This document shows positions 6,179-15,916 of a stretch of DNA of 64,000 bases, in pieces. The stretch spans positions 1 through 64,000 of the forward strand of contig DNUZ01000001.1 of the NCBI GenBank assembly GCA_003507655.1, read 5' to 3'. The stretch's first letter is position 1. The number at the start of each line of letters is the position of its first letter. Made by a program: the position numbers and the translations under genes. The notes under the pieces are model-generated. The model was not told the DNA's origin. It saw only the letters and a program-made list of their open reading frames with translations, and searched no databases. This stretch comes from Lachnospiraceae bacterium (GTDB lineage Bacteria; Bacillota; Clostridia; Lachnospirales; Lachnospiraceae).

Positions 6179-7639
6179 ATGACAAAAGTAAGGACAAGAT
6201 ACGCACCAAGTCCGACCGGAAAAATGCATGTGGGAAATTTGCGTTCCGCATTGTATGAATTTTTAATAGCAAAGCATGCCGGAGGAGAATTTATGCTCCG
6301 CATTGAAGATACAGACCAGGAACGTTATGTAGAGGGAGCAACGGAGATCATCTACCGTACTTTAGAGACCGCAGGGTTAAAACATGACGAGGGACCGGAC
6401 AAAGATGGCGGTTATGGCCCTTATGTACAGAGTGAGCGTATGAAGACCGGCATTTATCTGAAATATGCAAAAGAGTTGATCGAAAAAGGTGAGGCATACT
6501 ATTGTTTTTGTGATAAAGAGCGCTTAGAGTCCATCAAGACAGAGGTCGTAGAAGGAAAAGAGATCACGATGTATGACAAACACTGTCTTTCTCTATCAAA
6601 AGAGGAGATAGAGGCAAATCTGTCTGCAGGAAAACCATATGTCATCCGCCAGAATATCCCAAATGAAGGTACAACGACCTTTCATGACGAATTATACGGA
6701 GATATTACCGTAGAAAATGCAGAGTTAGACGATATGATCCTGATCAAATCCGACGGATATCCAACCTACAATTTTGCAAACGTGGTAGATGACCATACCA
6801 TGAATATCACACATGTTGTCCGTGGTAATGAATATCTGTCTTCCGCACCAAAATACCAGCGTCTGTATGATGCATTTGGCTGGGAATCACCGGTTTATAT
6901 TCATCTGCCGTTAATTACCGATGAAAACCATAAGAAATTATCCAAACGAAGCGGTCATGCATCCTTTGAGGATTTATTAGAGCAGGGATTTTTACCGGAG
7001 GCAATCGTAAACTACATTGCATTATTAGGATGGAGCCCGGAAGATAACAGGGAAATCTTTACCTTAGACGAACTGATCCGTGACTTTGATTATCACAGGA
7101 TCAGCAAATCCCCGGCAGTATTCGATATTGTCAAACTGAAATGGATGAATGGGGAATACTTAAAGGCAATGGACTTTGATGCATTTTATGAGGCAGCAGA
7201 GCCGTATTTAAAGAAGACCATTACGAAGAATTTAGATCTTCGCCGGATCGCAGAGATGGTCAAGACCAGAATCGAGATATTCCCGGATATTGCAGAGCAT
7301 GTGGATTTTTTTGAAACGGTACCGGAATATGATATCAGCATGTATGCGCATAAAAAAATGAAGACTTCACCGGAATCTTCCTTAGAAGTATTAAAGGACA
7401 TCCTTCCACGTTTAGAGGCGCAGGAAGATTATTCCAACGATGCACTCTATGCAATGCTTTGTGAGTATGTAAAAGAAAAAGAATACAAAAACGGTTATGT
7501 GATGTGGCCGATCCGTACCGCAGTGTCAGGAAAACAGATGACACCGGGTGGCGCAACAGAGTTAATGGAAGTCTTAGGAAAAGAAGAATCCATTTCCAGG
7601 ATCAAAGCAGCCATTGAAAAATTAGAAAAAGAATTATAA
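6179..7639 (+). CDS. gltX: Glutamate--tRNA ligase
   Basis: 486 residues. The class I aminoacyl-tRNA synthetase signatures are present: [11 protein letters not shown] (HIGH-like) near residue 10, EDTDQ, and KLSKRSG (KMSKS) near residue 255. The C-terminal helical anticodon-binding part follows. It charges tRNA-Glu in the cytoplasm. The frame is open upstream to 6065, but ATG 6179 is chosen because CAGGAGGGAAACACC precedes it and the protein then begins [14 protein letters not shown] as in the family. Its own transcript begins after the terminator at 6053-6092. Confidence 0.96.
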   Translation: MTKVRTRYAPSPTGKMHVGNLRSALYEFLIAKHAGGEFMLRIEDTDQERYVEGATEIIYRTLETAGLKHDEGPDKDGGYGPYVQSERMKTGIYLKYAKELIEKGEAYYCFCDKERLESIKTEVVEGKEITMYDKHCLSLSKEEIEANLSAGKPYVIRQNIPNEGTTTFHDELYGDITVENAELDDMILIKSDGYPTYNFANVVDDHTMNITHVVRGNEYLSSAPKYQRLYDAFGWESPVYIHLPLITDENHKKLSKRSGHASFEDLLEQGFLPEAIVNYIALLGWSPEDNREIFTLDELIRDFDYHRISKSPAVFDIVKLKWMNGEYLKAMDFDAFYEAAEPYLKKTITKNLDLRRIAEMVKTRIEIFPDIAEHVDFFETVPEYDISMYAHKKMKTSPESSLEVLKDILPRLEAQEDYSNDALYAMLCEYVKEKEYKNGYVMWPIRTAVSGKQMTPGGATELMEVLGKEESISRIKAAIEKLEKEL

Positions 7640-7652
7640 AAGAACCATAAAA

Positions 7653-9524
7653 ATGAAATCATCTTTTAACAAACCTCAATCTGAGGCAATTACCCACGGG
7701 AAAGGACCGGCATTGATATTAGCCGGTCCCGGAAGTGGGAAGACTCTTGTAATTACCCAACGGGTGAAAAATTTAATCGAGAAACAACATATCAGACCAT
7801 CGAATATCTTAGTCATTACGTTTACGAAAGCGGCAGCGACACAGATGAAGGAAAGGTTTACGATCCTGATGGGAGAGGGACGCTATCCGGTCACTTTTGG
7901 AACGTTTCATGCCGTCTTTTTTTCTGTACTCAAAAATGCCTATCACTATACAGCACAGAATATCATCAGAGAAGAGAAAAAGTATCAGATTTTGTATGAT
8001 ATTATCCATCGTATGGAGTTAGAGTACGAGGATGAGCAGGAATTTATGAGCGGAGTGTTGGCAGAGATCAGTCTGGTAAAAAATGAAGGGATCGATCTGG
8101 CACATTACTATGCAAAAAACTGTGCGGCAGATATTTTCCGAAAGATTTATCAGCAGTATGAGGCAGGCAAACAGAGAGCAGGACTCATCGATTTCGATGA
8201 TATGCTTGTCTATACTTATGAACTGTTCCGTGAAAGAAAGGATATTTTAGTCCTTTGGCAGAAGCAGTATCCCTATATTTTGATCGATGAGTTTCAGGAT
8301 ATTAATAAACTGCAATTTGAAATTGTAAAAATGATGGCATTACCGCATAATAATCTTTTTGTGGTGGGAGATGATGACCAGTCTATTTACCGTTTCCGTG
8401 GTTCGAAACCGGAATTGATGCTGGGATTTACCAAATCCTATCCCGAGGCAGAAAAGATTCTGTTAGATACCAATTACCGCTCAGATCGTGAGATCATAAA
8501 GGCAGCAGGAAACCTGATCGCTCACAACAGTGAACGTTTTTCAAAAAAGATCATGGCACAGAGTGCACAGCCGGGCGAGGTGGAATTTGCGATCCACAAG
8601 AATCAGTGGGCGGAAAATGAGGCCGTCATTGCAGATATCAAAAGACAGGTACAAAGGGGCGTTCCCTATCAGGAGATTGCTATTTTATTCAGAACGAATA
8701 TCCAGCCGCGGATGCTGATGCGGCAGCTGATGAACCACAATATCCCATTTATCGCAAAAGATAAGATCCCGAATCTGTATGAGCACTGGATCGCAAGGGA
8801 TATCTTTACCTATATCCGCATTGCACAGGGCAGCCGGGAGAGAAAAGATTTTTTAAAGATCATCAACCGTCCGAAACGTTATATCGGAAGAGAAAGCTTA
8901 GAGGAGCTGAGTGTTGCCTTTGATGTCTGGATGGACTATTACAAGGAGCAGCCATGGATCGCAGAGCGGATCGACCGGTTAGAATATGACATCCGTATGT
9001 TATCGATGATGAAGCCTTATGCGGCAGTCAATTATATCCGGGGCGGTATCGGATATGATGATTATTGCAGGGAATATGCGAAGTACCGCCACATTCGAGA
9101 GGAAGAACTCTTAGAAGTGTTAGATGAGCTGCAGGAAAGTGCAAAAGAGTACCAGTCCTATGAAGCCTGGTTCTTACATATGGAGGAATATAAAGAGGAG
9201 TTAGAACGTCAGGCAAAAGAGCAGAAGCAGCAGCCGGACGGAGTTACATTAGCAACCTTACACAGCGCGAAGGGGTTAGAATATGATATCGTCTATCTTG
9301 TCGATGTCAACGAAGGGATCATGCCTTATAAAAAAGCGGTATTAGAGCAGGATATTGAAGAAGAGCGCAGAATGTTTTATGTGGGAATGACGCGGGCAAG
9401 ACACCGGCTGTCGATCAGTTCAGTACAGGAGTATAATGGGAAAAAATCAGAGATTTCCCGTTTTGTCGCAGAAGCGGGGAGAGCAGAGACAGGAGAACAG
9501 AGGATAAATAAAAAAGCAACATAA
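7653..9524 (+). CDS. UvrD/Rep-family ATP-dependent DNA helicase
   Basis: 623 residues with superfamily 1A motifs: Q motif FNKPQSEAI, Walker A AGPGSGKT (about 25-32), motif Ia TFTKAAA, Walker B LIDEFQDIN, motif III VVGDDDQSIYRFRG, motif IV LDTNYRS, motif V VTLATLHSAKGLEYD and motif VI YVGMTRARHRL. It unwinds DNA 3'-5' in repair or replication restart. It is shorter than PcrA (about 720-750 residues), lacking the long C-terminal tail, so it is a PcrA paralogue and not necessarily PcrA itself. It follows gltX by 13 bases and is probably co-transcribed with it. Confidence 0.9.
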   Translation: MKSSFNKPQSEAITHGKGPALILAGPGSGKTLVITQRVKNLIEKQHIRPSNILVITFTKAAATQMKERFTILMGEGRYPVTFGTFHAVFFSVLKNAYHYTAQNIIREEKKYQILYDIIHRMELEYEDEQEFMSGVLAEISLVKNEGIDLAHYYAKNCAADIFRKIYQQYEAGKQRAGLIDFDDMLVYTYELFRERKDILVLWQKQYPYILIDEFQDINKLQFEIVKMMALPHNNLFVVGDDDQSIYRFRGSKPELMLGFTKSYPEAEKILLDTNYRSDREIIKAAGNLIAHNSERFSKKIMAQSAQPGEVEFAIHKNQWAENEAVIADIKRQVQRGVPYQEIAILFRTNIQPRMLMRQLMNHNIPFIAKDKIPNLYEHWIARDIFTYIRIAQGSRERKDFLKIINRPKRYIGRESLEELSVAFDVWMDYYKEQPWIAERIDRLEYDIRMLSMMKPYAAVNYIRGGIGYDDYCREYAKYRHIREEELLEVLDELQESAKEYQSYEAWFLHMEEYKEELERQAKEQKQQPDGVTLATLHSAKGLEYDIVYLVDVNEGIMPYKKAVLEQDIEEERRMFYVGMTRARHRLSISSVQEYNGKKSEISRFVAEAGRAETGEQRINKKAT

Positions 9525-9587
9525 AAGACAATAGAAAAAGAAAGACGAAAGAATATATAGGGCATTATAAAAGAGAATATAAAATAA

Positions 9588-9620
9588 ACGGGATTCCGGA
9601 TCATCCGGAATCCCGTTTTT
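9588..9620. terminator. Strong bidirectional terminator
   Basis: ACGGGATTCCGG, loop ATCAT, CCGGAATCCCGT, flanked by AAA on the left and TTTTT on the right. It sits between the + strand helicase gene and the - strand DUF1292 gene and can serve both. Confidence 0.9.
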
Positions 9621-9660
9621 GATGAATGTTTCCTTGATCAAAATTAAATCAAAATTTTAT

Positions 9661-9975
9661 TTAATCCATATCCTCATATGCTGCTTCATCGAGTAACTCA
9701 TCAAAGCGGTCTGCAACAGCTTCGTATTCTTCATCGTCCTCAATGTTTTCTAAAGAAGGATTACCCTCTTCGTCTTCAAAATAGCGATAGATGAATACTT
9801 CGCCTTCTTCATTTTCATTGCCGTCCTCATCTAACGGAAGCAGAGCAATATAGTTCTGTTCCTCTAATTCAAAGATGGTAAGGATGGCACATTCTACTTC
9901 ACTGCCGTCATCAAGAGACAGTGTGACCTGCATATCGGATTCATCATCCACCGGATTCTGTGCATTGTTTCCCAT
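9661..9975 (-). CDS. DUF1292 domain protein
   Basis: 104 residues, strongly acidic, with the DUF1292 pattern (VTLSLDDGSEVECAILTIFELEEQNYIALLPLDEDG, then VFIYRYFEDEEGNPSLENIEDDEEYEAVADRFDELLDE). Small cytoplasmic proteins of this family are widespread in Bacillota and often lie near ruvX/alaS; the function is unknown. GGAGATT precedes the ATG. It lies 36 bases after the HD-GYP gene on the same strand and may share its transcript. Confidence 0.88.
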   Translation of the reverse strand: MGNNAQNPVDDESDMQVTLSLDDGSEVECAILTIFELEEQNYIALLPLDEDGNENEEGEVFIYRYFEDEEGNPSLENIEDDEEYEAVADRFDELLDEAAYEDMD

Positions 9976-10011
9976 AATTAAATCTCCTTTTAATAAAAAT
10001 GTATTTAGTAT

Positions 10012-11103
10012 TTATATGATAGCCTGAATATAGAGATCAGGTCTGTCATTTAAATCAAGAAAGGTCTGGTCTTCTAGCTGGATGACCGGTCGTGTCAGTC
10101 TCTGCGTGATCAGAATGATTTTACCGGTTTGTCCATTGCTTAAAAGTACGTTGTTATTGACATAGGTATTTGCAATATGCTCTAAGAAGCAGAGGATAAA
10201 CTGTGGATTGTAACGGTTTAATCCCTCTAATTCAAAGGAAGCAATTACCTCAAACGGACAGAGCGCACGTCGGTAACATCTGTCAGAGGTCATGGCATCA
10301 TAGACATCTGCGATTGCAACAATGGCTGCCATATCGTCAATTTCCTTACCGACAAGATGATTTGGATAGCCGGTGCCGTCATATCGTTCATGGTGCATCA
10401 AAGCAGCATTTTTTATTCGTTCATCCAATGGCTGATCCTTTAAGATGTCATAGCCAAGCTGGGCATGCGCTTTGATCACTTCGTATTCTGCATCGGTTAA
10501 TTTGCCTTTTTTTAAGATAATGGCATTCGGAATCTTGCATTTGCCAATATCGTGAAGCAGTCCGGCAAGCGTTAAAACATCTAAGTCCTCGTCGGAATAC
10601 TTTAACCACATACCGAACATCCTCGAAATGATGCTGACATTCAGACAGTGGGCATAGGTAGAGTCATCAATCTGACGCATATTATGTAAATTGTCAAAAA
10701 TAGAGATCGTAGTTGACTGTTTGCCAAACAGGCCAACGGATTCGGAAAGCAGTTCGGCCTGGTCGATTGGGTCCGTACGGTCGATCAAATCATTTAAGGA
10801 CGATTTAAGAAAACGGATTTTCTTCACATAATCGCTTTTAAACCGCTGGAAAGAACGGGAAGAGCGGATCTTTTGTGAATAAGACAGGGTTACCTGTTCC
10901 GTCTTTTGCATAGATGCGATAGCGGCAGGCGGGATCGTACCATCTAGAATGGAAGCAGATGGAATATTATAATAGCTCAGATGAGCGATCATCTGATTCG
11001 TAAGTTCCGTGTCAGCAGCTACGATAAGCTGTCCATGTTTAGATAAGACCGGTTCGGCTGTGATCATTCCTGGGGTTAAATCTTGTGTTTTTACGGTACG
11101 CAT
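10012..11103 (-). CDS. HD-GYP domain protein (putative cyclic-di-GMP phosphodiesterase)
   Basis: 363 residues. An N-terminal region of about 130 residues resembles the DUF3391-like part of such proteins. The HD-GYP domain follows, with LLHDIGKCKIP (HD), KAHAQLGYDIL, MHHERYDGTGYP (HHExxDGxGYP) and a conserved IADVYDAMTSDRCYR. The family hydrolyses cyclic-di-GMP to GMP using a metal pair, and the metal ligands visible here are intact. No membrane segment was seen, so it is cytoplasmic. A PilZ protein in the flagellar cluster (50198) could read the same messenger (inference). Confidence 0.9.
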   Translation of the reverse strand: MRTVKTQDLTPGMITAEPVLSKHGQLIVAADTELTNQMIAHLSYYNIPSASILDGTIPPAAIASMQKTEQVTLSYSQKIRSSRSFQRFKSDYVKKIRFLKSSLNDLIDRTDPIDQAELLSESVGLFGKQSTTISIFDNLHNMRQIDDSTYAHCLNVSIISRMFGMWLKYSDEDLDVLTLAGLLHDIGKCKIPNAIILKKGKLTDAEYEVIKAHAQLGYDILKDQPLDERIKNAALMHHERYDGTGYPNHLVGKEIDDMAAIVAIADVYDAMTSDRCYRRALCPFEVIASFELEGLNRYNPQFILCFLEHIANTYVNNNVLLSNGQTGKIILITQRLTRPVIQLEDQTFLDLNDRPDLYIQAII

Positions 11104-11217
11104 ATGGCTCCTTTACAAAATATCATTCATTTTATACATATTTTTCCTATAGAGATATTTTAAAACAAGAAGTAGAAAAGTCAAGGAAAAAATACCTGTT
11201 TCTTTTTGATAAGGGTG

Positions 11218-11246
11218 TGTACAAATTCCACGAAAAAAGATATAAT
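11218..11246 (+). promoter_or_regulatory. Promoter of the GH13-like gene
   Basis: TGTACA (11218-11223), exactly 17 bases, and TATAAT (11241-11246), ending 32 bases before the chosen ATG. Confidence 0.6.
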
Positions 11247-11278
11247 AATACAGATAAAAAACAAAGGTGGACAAAAAG

Positions 11279-13051
11279 ATGATATTTCAGACACGGGCAG
11301 GAGATTACAGAAAGATGGGAACAGAACAATGTGCAGATGGTGTCACATTTACCTTTCAGTGTCCCAAAGAGCTTGCCTGTGCAGTAGTGCTGTTTGAAAA
11401 AAAGACAGGAAAGCAGGCAGCAAAGATCGATGTACTACCACAGTATCGTGTGGGTTCGGTGCGTTCTGTCACCATTTATCCCTTAAAAGCAGAAAAATAT
11501 TATTATTGTTATGAGATTGAAGGAAAAAGAGTGCGTGATCCTTACGGAGAGCGTGTGATCGGCAGGGAAAAGTGGGGCGATACCGAAAGAACCTTAGACG
11601 ATGCACTGTTAAGCGGATTCAAAAAAGAAGGTTTTGACTGGAGTGAAGATGTCAGTGTAGAGATTCCGGCAAATGAGATGGTCATGTACAAACTCCATGT
11701 GCGTGGATTTTCCATGGACGGCAGGGGCAGAAATAAGGGAACCTTTGCGGCTGTGATGGACAGGCTCTCCTATCTGAAAGAACTTGGGATCACAACCTTA
11801 GAATGTATGCCGGTCTACGAATTTGAAGAATTAATGGAAAATGGCAGGCTGAATTACTGGGGATATGCGCCGAGTGACTATTTTGCGGTTAAATCTTCCT
11901 ATGCATCCCAAAAAGACGCAGACTGGGAATATAAGAGTCTGATCTTAGAGACACACAAACAGCAGATGGAGCTGATCATGGAGATGCATTTTGTGCCGGA
12001 ACAGACAGCAGGTGCCATCATAGAGATCTTACGCTACTGGGTCATGGAATATCATGTGGATGGATTTAAACTTTTAGGTGCAGGGCTTCCGATCGCAGAG
12101 ATTGCAAAAGACCCGTATCTGACAGGAACCAAAATATTTTATGAGAAATTTCCATATGATCTGAAAGAGGAAAATTATGGAAACATCTATGTGTATAATG
12201 ATGATTTCTTATATCCGGCGAGAAAAATGCTGAATCACTTAGGCGGTGATATGGTAGAATATACGGAAGTGATGAAAAGACAGCAGGATGGTGGACATTC
12301 TGTGAATTATATTGCCAATAGCAATACATTTACCTTAGCGGATGTATTTTCTTATAACGAGAAGCATAATGGTGATAACGGCGAGGAAAATCTGGATGGA
12401 AACAACTGGAATTACAGTACGAACTATGGCGTTGAGGGAGCCACCCGCAGGCAGTTTGTAAAAAAGATCAGGGAAAAGCAGATGCGTAACGCAATGGCGA
12501 TGCTGTGTTTGGCACGGGGAATACCGCTGATCTGGAGCGGGGATGAGATCGGAAATTCCCAAAACGGCAATAACAATGCCTATTGTCAGGATAACCGGAT
12601 CGGCTGGGTGAACTGGAAAAATGAAGGTCGGTATGAGGAATATACCGAATTTGTCCGTGAACTGCTGCAGTTTCGAAAAGAGCATCCGATCCTTTTTTCG
12701 GAAAAACCGTTTCAGATGAGCGATTATAAGAGAACCGGGTATCCGGATCTATCCTATCACAGTTCCGAAGCATGGATCAGCGATGTGAAAGGGAATGCAA
12801 GGGCTGTGGGCATGATGTATAGTGAGAGTTATGCCGGGGAAGAGGATGCAGAGGAAACATTTCTTTATATAGGATATAATTTTTATATGGGATTGCAGGT
12901 CTTTGCGCTGCCAAAGCTGCCAAAGGGAAAGCACTGGTATCAGATTATGGATACTTCGCAGACGTGTCCTTTTTTTGAAGAACCGCGTCTTTTGAAAAAT
13001 AATTCCTATGAGGCATTTGGACAGACAATTTCAATTTTAGTGGGCAGGTAA
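11279..13051 (+). CDS. GH13 debranching-enzyme-like protein with degenerate active site
   Basis: 590 residues from ATG 11279 (AAAGGTGG upstream; a GTG at 11267 lies inside that RBS). The N-terminal about 85 residues resemble a CBM48 module. A barrel of the GlgX/pullulanase type follows (KLHVRGFSMD, NYWGYAPSDYFAV, and a late block IPLIWSGDEIGNSQNG with NNNAYCQDNRIGWVNW). All catalytic motifs are altered. Motif I DVVxNH reads EMHFVP (E235). Motif II GFRFD reads GFKLL, with Leu266 in place of the nucleophile Asp. Motif IV AHD reads NSN, with Asn349 in place of the stabilising Asp. Only Glu289 might correspond to the acid/base. It is probably unable to cleave alpha-glucans and may bind glycogen or regulate. 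No signal peptide was seen. Confidence 0.85.
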   Translation: MIFQTRAGDYRKMGTEQCADGVTFTFQCPKELACAVVLFEKKTGKQAAKIDVLPQYRVGSVRSVTIYPLKAEKYYYCYEIEGKRVRDPYGERVIGREKWGDTERTLDDALLSGFKKEGFDWSEDVSVEIPANEMVMYKLHVRGFSMDGRGRNKGTFAAVMDRLSYLKELGITTLECMPVYEFEELMENGRLNYWGYAPSDYFAVKSSYASQKDADWEYKSLILETHKQQMELIMEMHFVPEQTAGAIIEILRYWVMEYHVDGFKLLGAGLPIAEIAKDPYLTGTKIFYEKFPYDLKEENYGNIYVYNDDFLYPARKMLNHLGGDMVEYTEVMKRQQDGGHSVNYIANSNTFTLADVFSYNEKHNGDNGEENLDGNNWNYSTNYGVEGATRRQFVKKIREKQMRNAMAMLCLARGIPLIWSGDEIGNSQNGNNNAYCQDNRIGWVNWKNEGRYEEYTEFVRELLQFRKEHPILFSEKPFQMSDYKRTGYPDLSYHSSEAWISDVKGNARAVGMMYSESYAGEEDAEETFLYIGYNFYMGLQVFALPKLPKGKHWYQIMDTSQTCPFFEEPRLLKNNSYEAFGQTISILVGR

Positions 13052-13060
13052 GGTAAGAAA

Positions 13061-13597
13061 ATGAAAGCATGGCATCATTTAAAGACGATTTTACATCATA
13101 AAAGACTGGTGCGTGCAGGCTGCTTTAAAGTGGGATTATACCGACAGGGTATCATGCACGACTGGAGTAAATACAGTCCGACTGAATTTTTAGTCGGATG
13201 CAAATATTATCAGGGCAATATGAGTCCGAATAATGCGGAACGGGCAGCCCGGGGTTATTCTTCCTCATGGCTGCATCATAAAGGAAGAAATAAGCATCAC
13301 ATGGAATACTGGATTGATTACAGTGTGGACAAGGAAAAAGGTATCTGCGGAATGGAGATGCCGGTAAAGTATGTGGTGGAAATGTATATCGACCGGGTGA
13401 GTGCGGCGAAGAATTATCAGAAGGATGCTTATACAGACAGAAGTCCGTTAGAATATTATGAGAATGGCAAAAGCATACATATTCTGCATCCGAATACGAG
13501 AGAGCTTTTAGAACGTCTGCTGACGATGCTCGCAGAAGAAGGCGAGGAAGCGACGTATAAATATATCAGAAGAGAAGTTTTAAAGAATAAAAAGTAA
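13061..13597 (+). CDS. DUF5662 family protein
   Basis: 178 residues, rich in His. The pattern HHLKTILHHKRLV, GLYRQGIMHDWSKYSP, WLHHKGRNKHHMEYW and VEMYIDRVSAAKNY matches the DUF5662 family common in Lachnospiraceae. The spaced His/Asp residues suggest a metal-binding helical, HD-like fold (inference); the function is unknown. It starts ten bases after the GH13-like gene and ends 14 bases before trpS, so the three appear to form an operon. It is cytoplasmic, with no membrane segment. Confidence 0.8.
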   Translation: MKAWHHLKTILHHKRLVRAGCFKVGLYRQGIMHDWSKYSPTEFLVGCKYYQGNMSPNNAERAARGYSSSWLHHKGRNKHHMEYWIDYSVDKEKGICGMEMPVKYVVEMYIDRVSAAKNYQKDAYTDRSPLEYYENGKSIHILHPNTRELLERLLTMLAEEGEEATYKYIRREVLKNKK

Positions 13598-13610
13598 GGA
13601 GAGAAAAGAC

Positions 13611-14615
13611 ATGTTAGATGGAAAAAAAGTACTTTACAGTGGAATGCAGGCAACCGGCACATTGACACTGGGCAATTATTTAGGAGCGTTGAAAAACTGG
13701 GTGGAGCTGACCGATGAATATGAATGTATTTACGGCGTTATGGATCTCCATTCCCTGACCGTACGTCAGGTTCCGGCAGAGTTTCGTAAAAATGCGAGAG
13801 CACTCTATGCACTCTATGTTGCAGCGGGATTAGACCCTGAGAAAAACTGTATCTATTATCAGTCTCATGTGTCCGGTCATGCAGAGCTGGGCTGGATTTT
13901 AGACTGCTTTACTTATATGGGCGAGCTGAACCGAATGACACAGTTTAAGGATAAAGCAGCAAAACATGCAGATAATATTAACGCCGGTCTGTATACATAT
14001 CCGGTATTAATGGCAGCGGATATTTTGCTCTATCAGGCAGATGTCGTTCCGGTAGGTGTAGACCAGAAGCAGCATTTAGAGATTACAAGAGATATTGCAG
14101 AGCGTTTTAACAACATCTACGGAGATGTATTTACCATACCGGAGGCATATATCGGTAAAAAAGGCGCGAAGATCATGAGCCTTCAGGAGCCGGGCAAAAA
14201 GATGTCAAAATCAGATACAAATGCCAATGCAACGATCCTGCTCTTAGATGATACCGATACGATCATCCGAAAATTCAAACGTGCAGTTACCGATTCCGAG
14301 AGTGAAGTGCGTTACGCTGAAGAAAAACCGGGAATCAGCAATTTAATGGATATTTACAGTGCCGTAACCGGAAAGACCTATGAGGAGATTGAAAAAGAGT
14401 TTGCAGGAAAAGGTTATGGTGATTTCAAATTAGCAGTCGGCGAGACGGTAGCAGATCATTTAAAACCGTTACAGGAACGCTATGAGCAGTTGATGAAAGA
14501 TAAAGCATATATTGAGAGCATGATTAAGCAGAATGATGAAAAAGCAGCATATTATGCGAATAAGACTCTGCGCAAAGTGCAGAAAAAAGTCGGATTAACC
14601 GAAAGAATCCGTTAA
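13611..14615 (+). CDS. trpS: Tryptophan--tRNA ligase
   Basis: 334 residues, the family's normal length. Class I signatures are GMQATGTLTLGNYLGAL (HIGH equivalent TLGN, about residues 9-25) and KMSKSD (about 195-200), with VGVDQKQHLEITRDIA between. It charges tRNA-Trp in the cytoplasm. AAGGAGAGAAAAGAC precedes the ATG. It lies directly after the DUF5662 gene and before fprA. Confidence 0.96.
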   Translation: MLDGKKVLYSGMQATGTLTLGNYLGALKNWVELTDEYECIYGVMDLHSLTVRQVPAEFRKNARALYALYVAAGLDPEKNCIYYQSHVSGHAELGWILDCFTYMGELNRMTQFKDKAAKHADNINAGLYTYPVLMAADILLYQADVVPVGVDQKQHLEITRDIAERFNNIYGDVFTIPEAYIGKKGAKIMSLQEPGKKMSKSDTNANATILLLDDTDTIIRKFKRAVTDSESEVRYAEEKPGISNLMDIYSAVTGKTYEEIEKEFAGKGYGDFKLAVGETVADHLKPLQERYEQLMKDKAYIESMIKQNDEKAAYYANKTLRKVQKKVGLTERIR

Positions 14616-14658
14616 GATGATCAAGATATAAAACATAGGCAGATAAGGAGGACATAAT

Positions 14659-15819
14659 ATGAGTCATGTAGAGATCACAGAACAGATTAAGTATATCGGA
14701 GCAGATGATAAAACCTTAGATTTATTTGAGAGCCAGTATCTGATACCGAATGGAGTATCCTACAATTCCTATTTGATCTTAGATGAAAAAATAGCAGTCA
14801 TGGATACGGTAGATATGCGTGCAACCGGTGAATGGTTAAGAAATATGGACAGAGAGCTTCAGGGAAAAGAGCCGGATTATCTGATCGTGTCCCATATGGA
14901 GCCGGATCATGCGGCAAATATTGAGATGTTAGCCCGCAGATATCCAAAGATGCAGATTGTGGCAAATGCTAAGACCTTCCCGATGATGGAGCAGTTCTTT
15001 AACCTGGATGTTTCCGACAGAAAAGTGGTTGTGGCAGAGGGCGATACCTTAAGCCTTGGCAAACACACGTTACAGTTCTTTATGGCACCAATGGTACATT
15101 GGCCGGAGGTTATGGTAACTTATGAGCAGTCCGAAAAGATCCTGTTCAGTGCCGATGGATTTGGAACTTTTGGAAGTCTGGATGCAAACGAAGAGTGGAT
15201 CGCAGAGGCAAGAAAATACTATATCAATATCGTAGGAAAATATGGAAACCCGGTACAGGCACTTTTGAAAAAAGCATCCGGTTTAGACATTCAGATGATC
15301 TGCCCGCTGCATGGACCTGTCTTAAAAGAAAACCTTGGTTATTATATTGAAAAATATCAGATTTGGAGCAGTTATGAGCCGGAAGAAGAAGGCATCCTCA
15401 TTGCCTATGCGTCAATTCATGGCAATACTAAGCAGGCGGCTGAAAAAATGAGAGATATCCTGATCGAAAAAGGTGCCAAAAATGTCGTCATTATGGATCT
15501 GTCCAGAGATGACATGGCAAGAGCCGTAGAAAATGCATTCCGTTATTCAAAAATGGTACTTGCATGTGCAACCTACGATGGAGGAATTTTCCCATGCATG
15601 GAAGATTTCTTAAATCATTTAAAGGCAAAGAACTATCAGAAACGTACCGTGGCATTTATGGAAAATGGTTCCTGGGCACCGGCAGCAGCAAAACTGATGA
15701 AGGGAATGTTAGAAAAACAAAAAGACATGATAATCGTAGAACCGGTGGTAACGATCCGTTCCACAATGAAACAGGAAACCGTTGGCGTTATGGAAGAACT
15801 TGCAGACGCATTGTTATAG
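14659..15819 (+). CDS. A-type flavoprotein FprA (flavodiiron O2/NO reductase)
   Basis: 386 residues. The N-terminal metallo-beta-lactamase-like domain (1-245) has the diiron ligand motif SHMEPDHAANIE, then HWPEVMVTY, FSADGFGTFG and CPLHGP. The C-terminal flavodoxin-like domain (about 250-386) binds FMN, with IAYASIHGNTKQAAEKM as the phosphate loop and TYDGGIFP downstream. It reduces O2 to water or NO to N2O in the cytoplasm, an oxygen-defence role for strict anaerobes, with electrons usually coming through rubredoxin. No rubredoxin domain is fused. It has a good RBS (AAGGAGGAC) and a terminator downstream. Confidence 0.94.
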   Translation: MSHVEITEQIKYIGADDKTLDLFESQYLIPNGVSYNSYLILDEKIAVMDTVDMRATGEWLRNMDRELQGKEPDYLIVSHMEPDHAANIEMLARRYPKMQIVANAKTFPMMEQFFNLDVSDRKVVVAEGDTLSLGKHTLQFFMAPMVHWPEVMVTYEQSEKILFSADGFGTFGSLDANEEWIAEARKYYINIVGKYGNPVQALLKKASGLDIQMICPLHGPVLKENLGYYIEKYQIWSSYEPEEEGILIAYASIHGNTKQAAEKMRDILIEKGAKNVVIMDLSRDDMARAVENAFRYSKMVLACATYDGGIFPCMEDFLNHLKAKNYQKRTVAFMENGSWAPAAAKLMKGMLEKQKDMIIVEPVVTIRSTMKQETVGVMEELADALL

Positions 15820-15859
15820 AAAAAGAATTGCAATAAATAAAATGAAGATTTAATAAATG

Positions 15860-15905
15860 CACCGCCCGTATCAATTCATTTTTCCTGATATGGACGGTGT
15901 ATTTT
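15860..15905. terminator. Bidirectional terminator between fprA and the dehydrogenase gene
   Basis: CACCGCCCGTATCA and TGATATGGACGGTG form a 14-bp stem with one mismatch, followed by TATTTTAT. The two flanking genes converge on it. Confidence 0.75.
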
Positions 15906-15916
15906 ATATTTTTATA

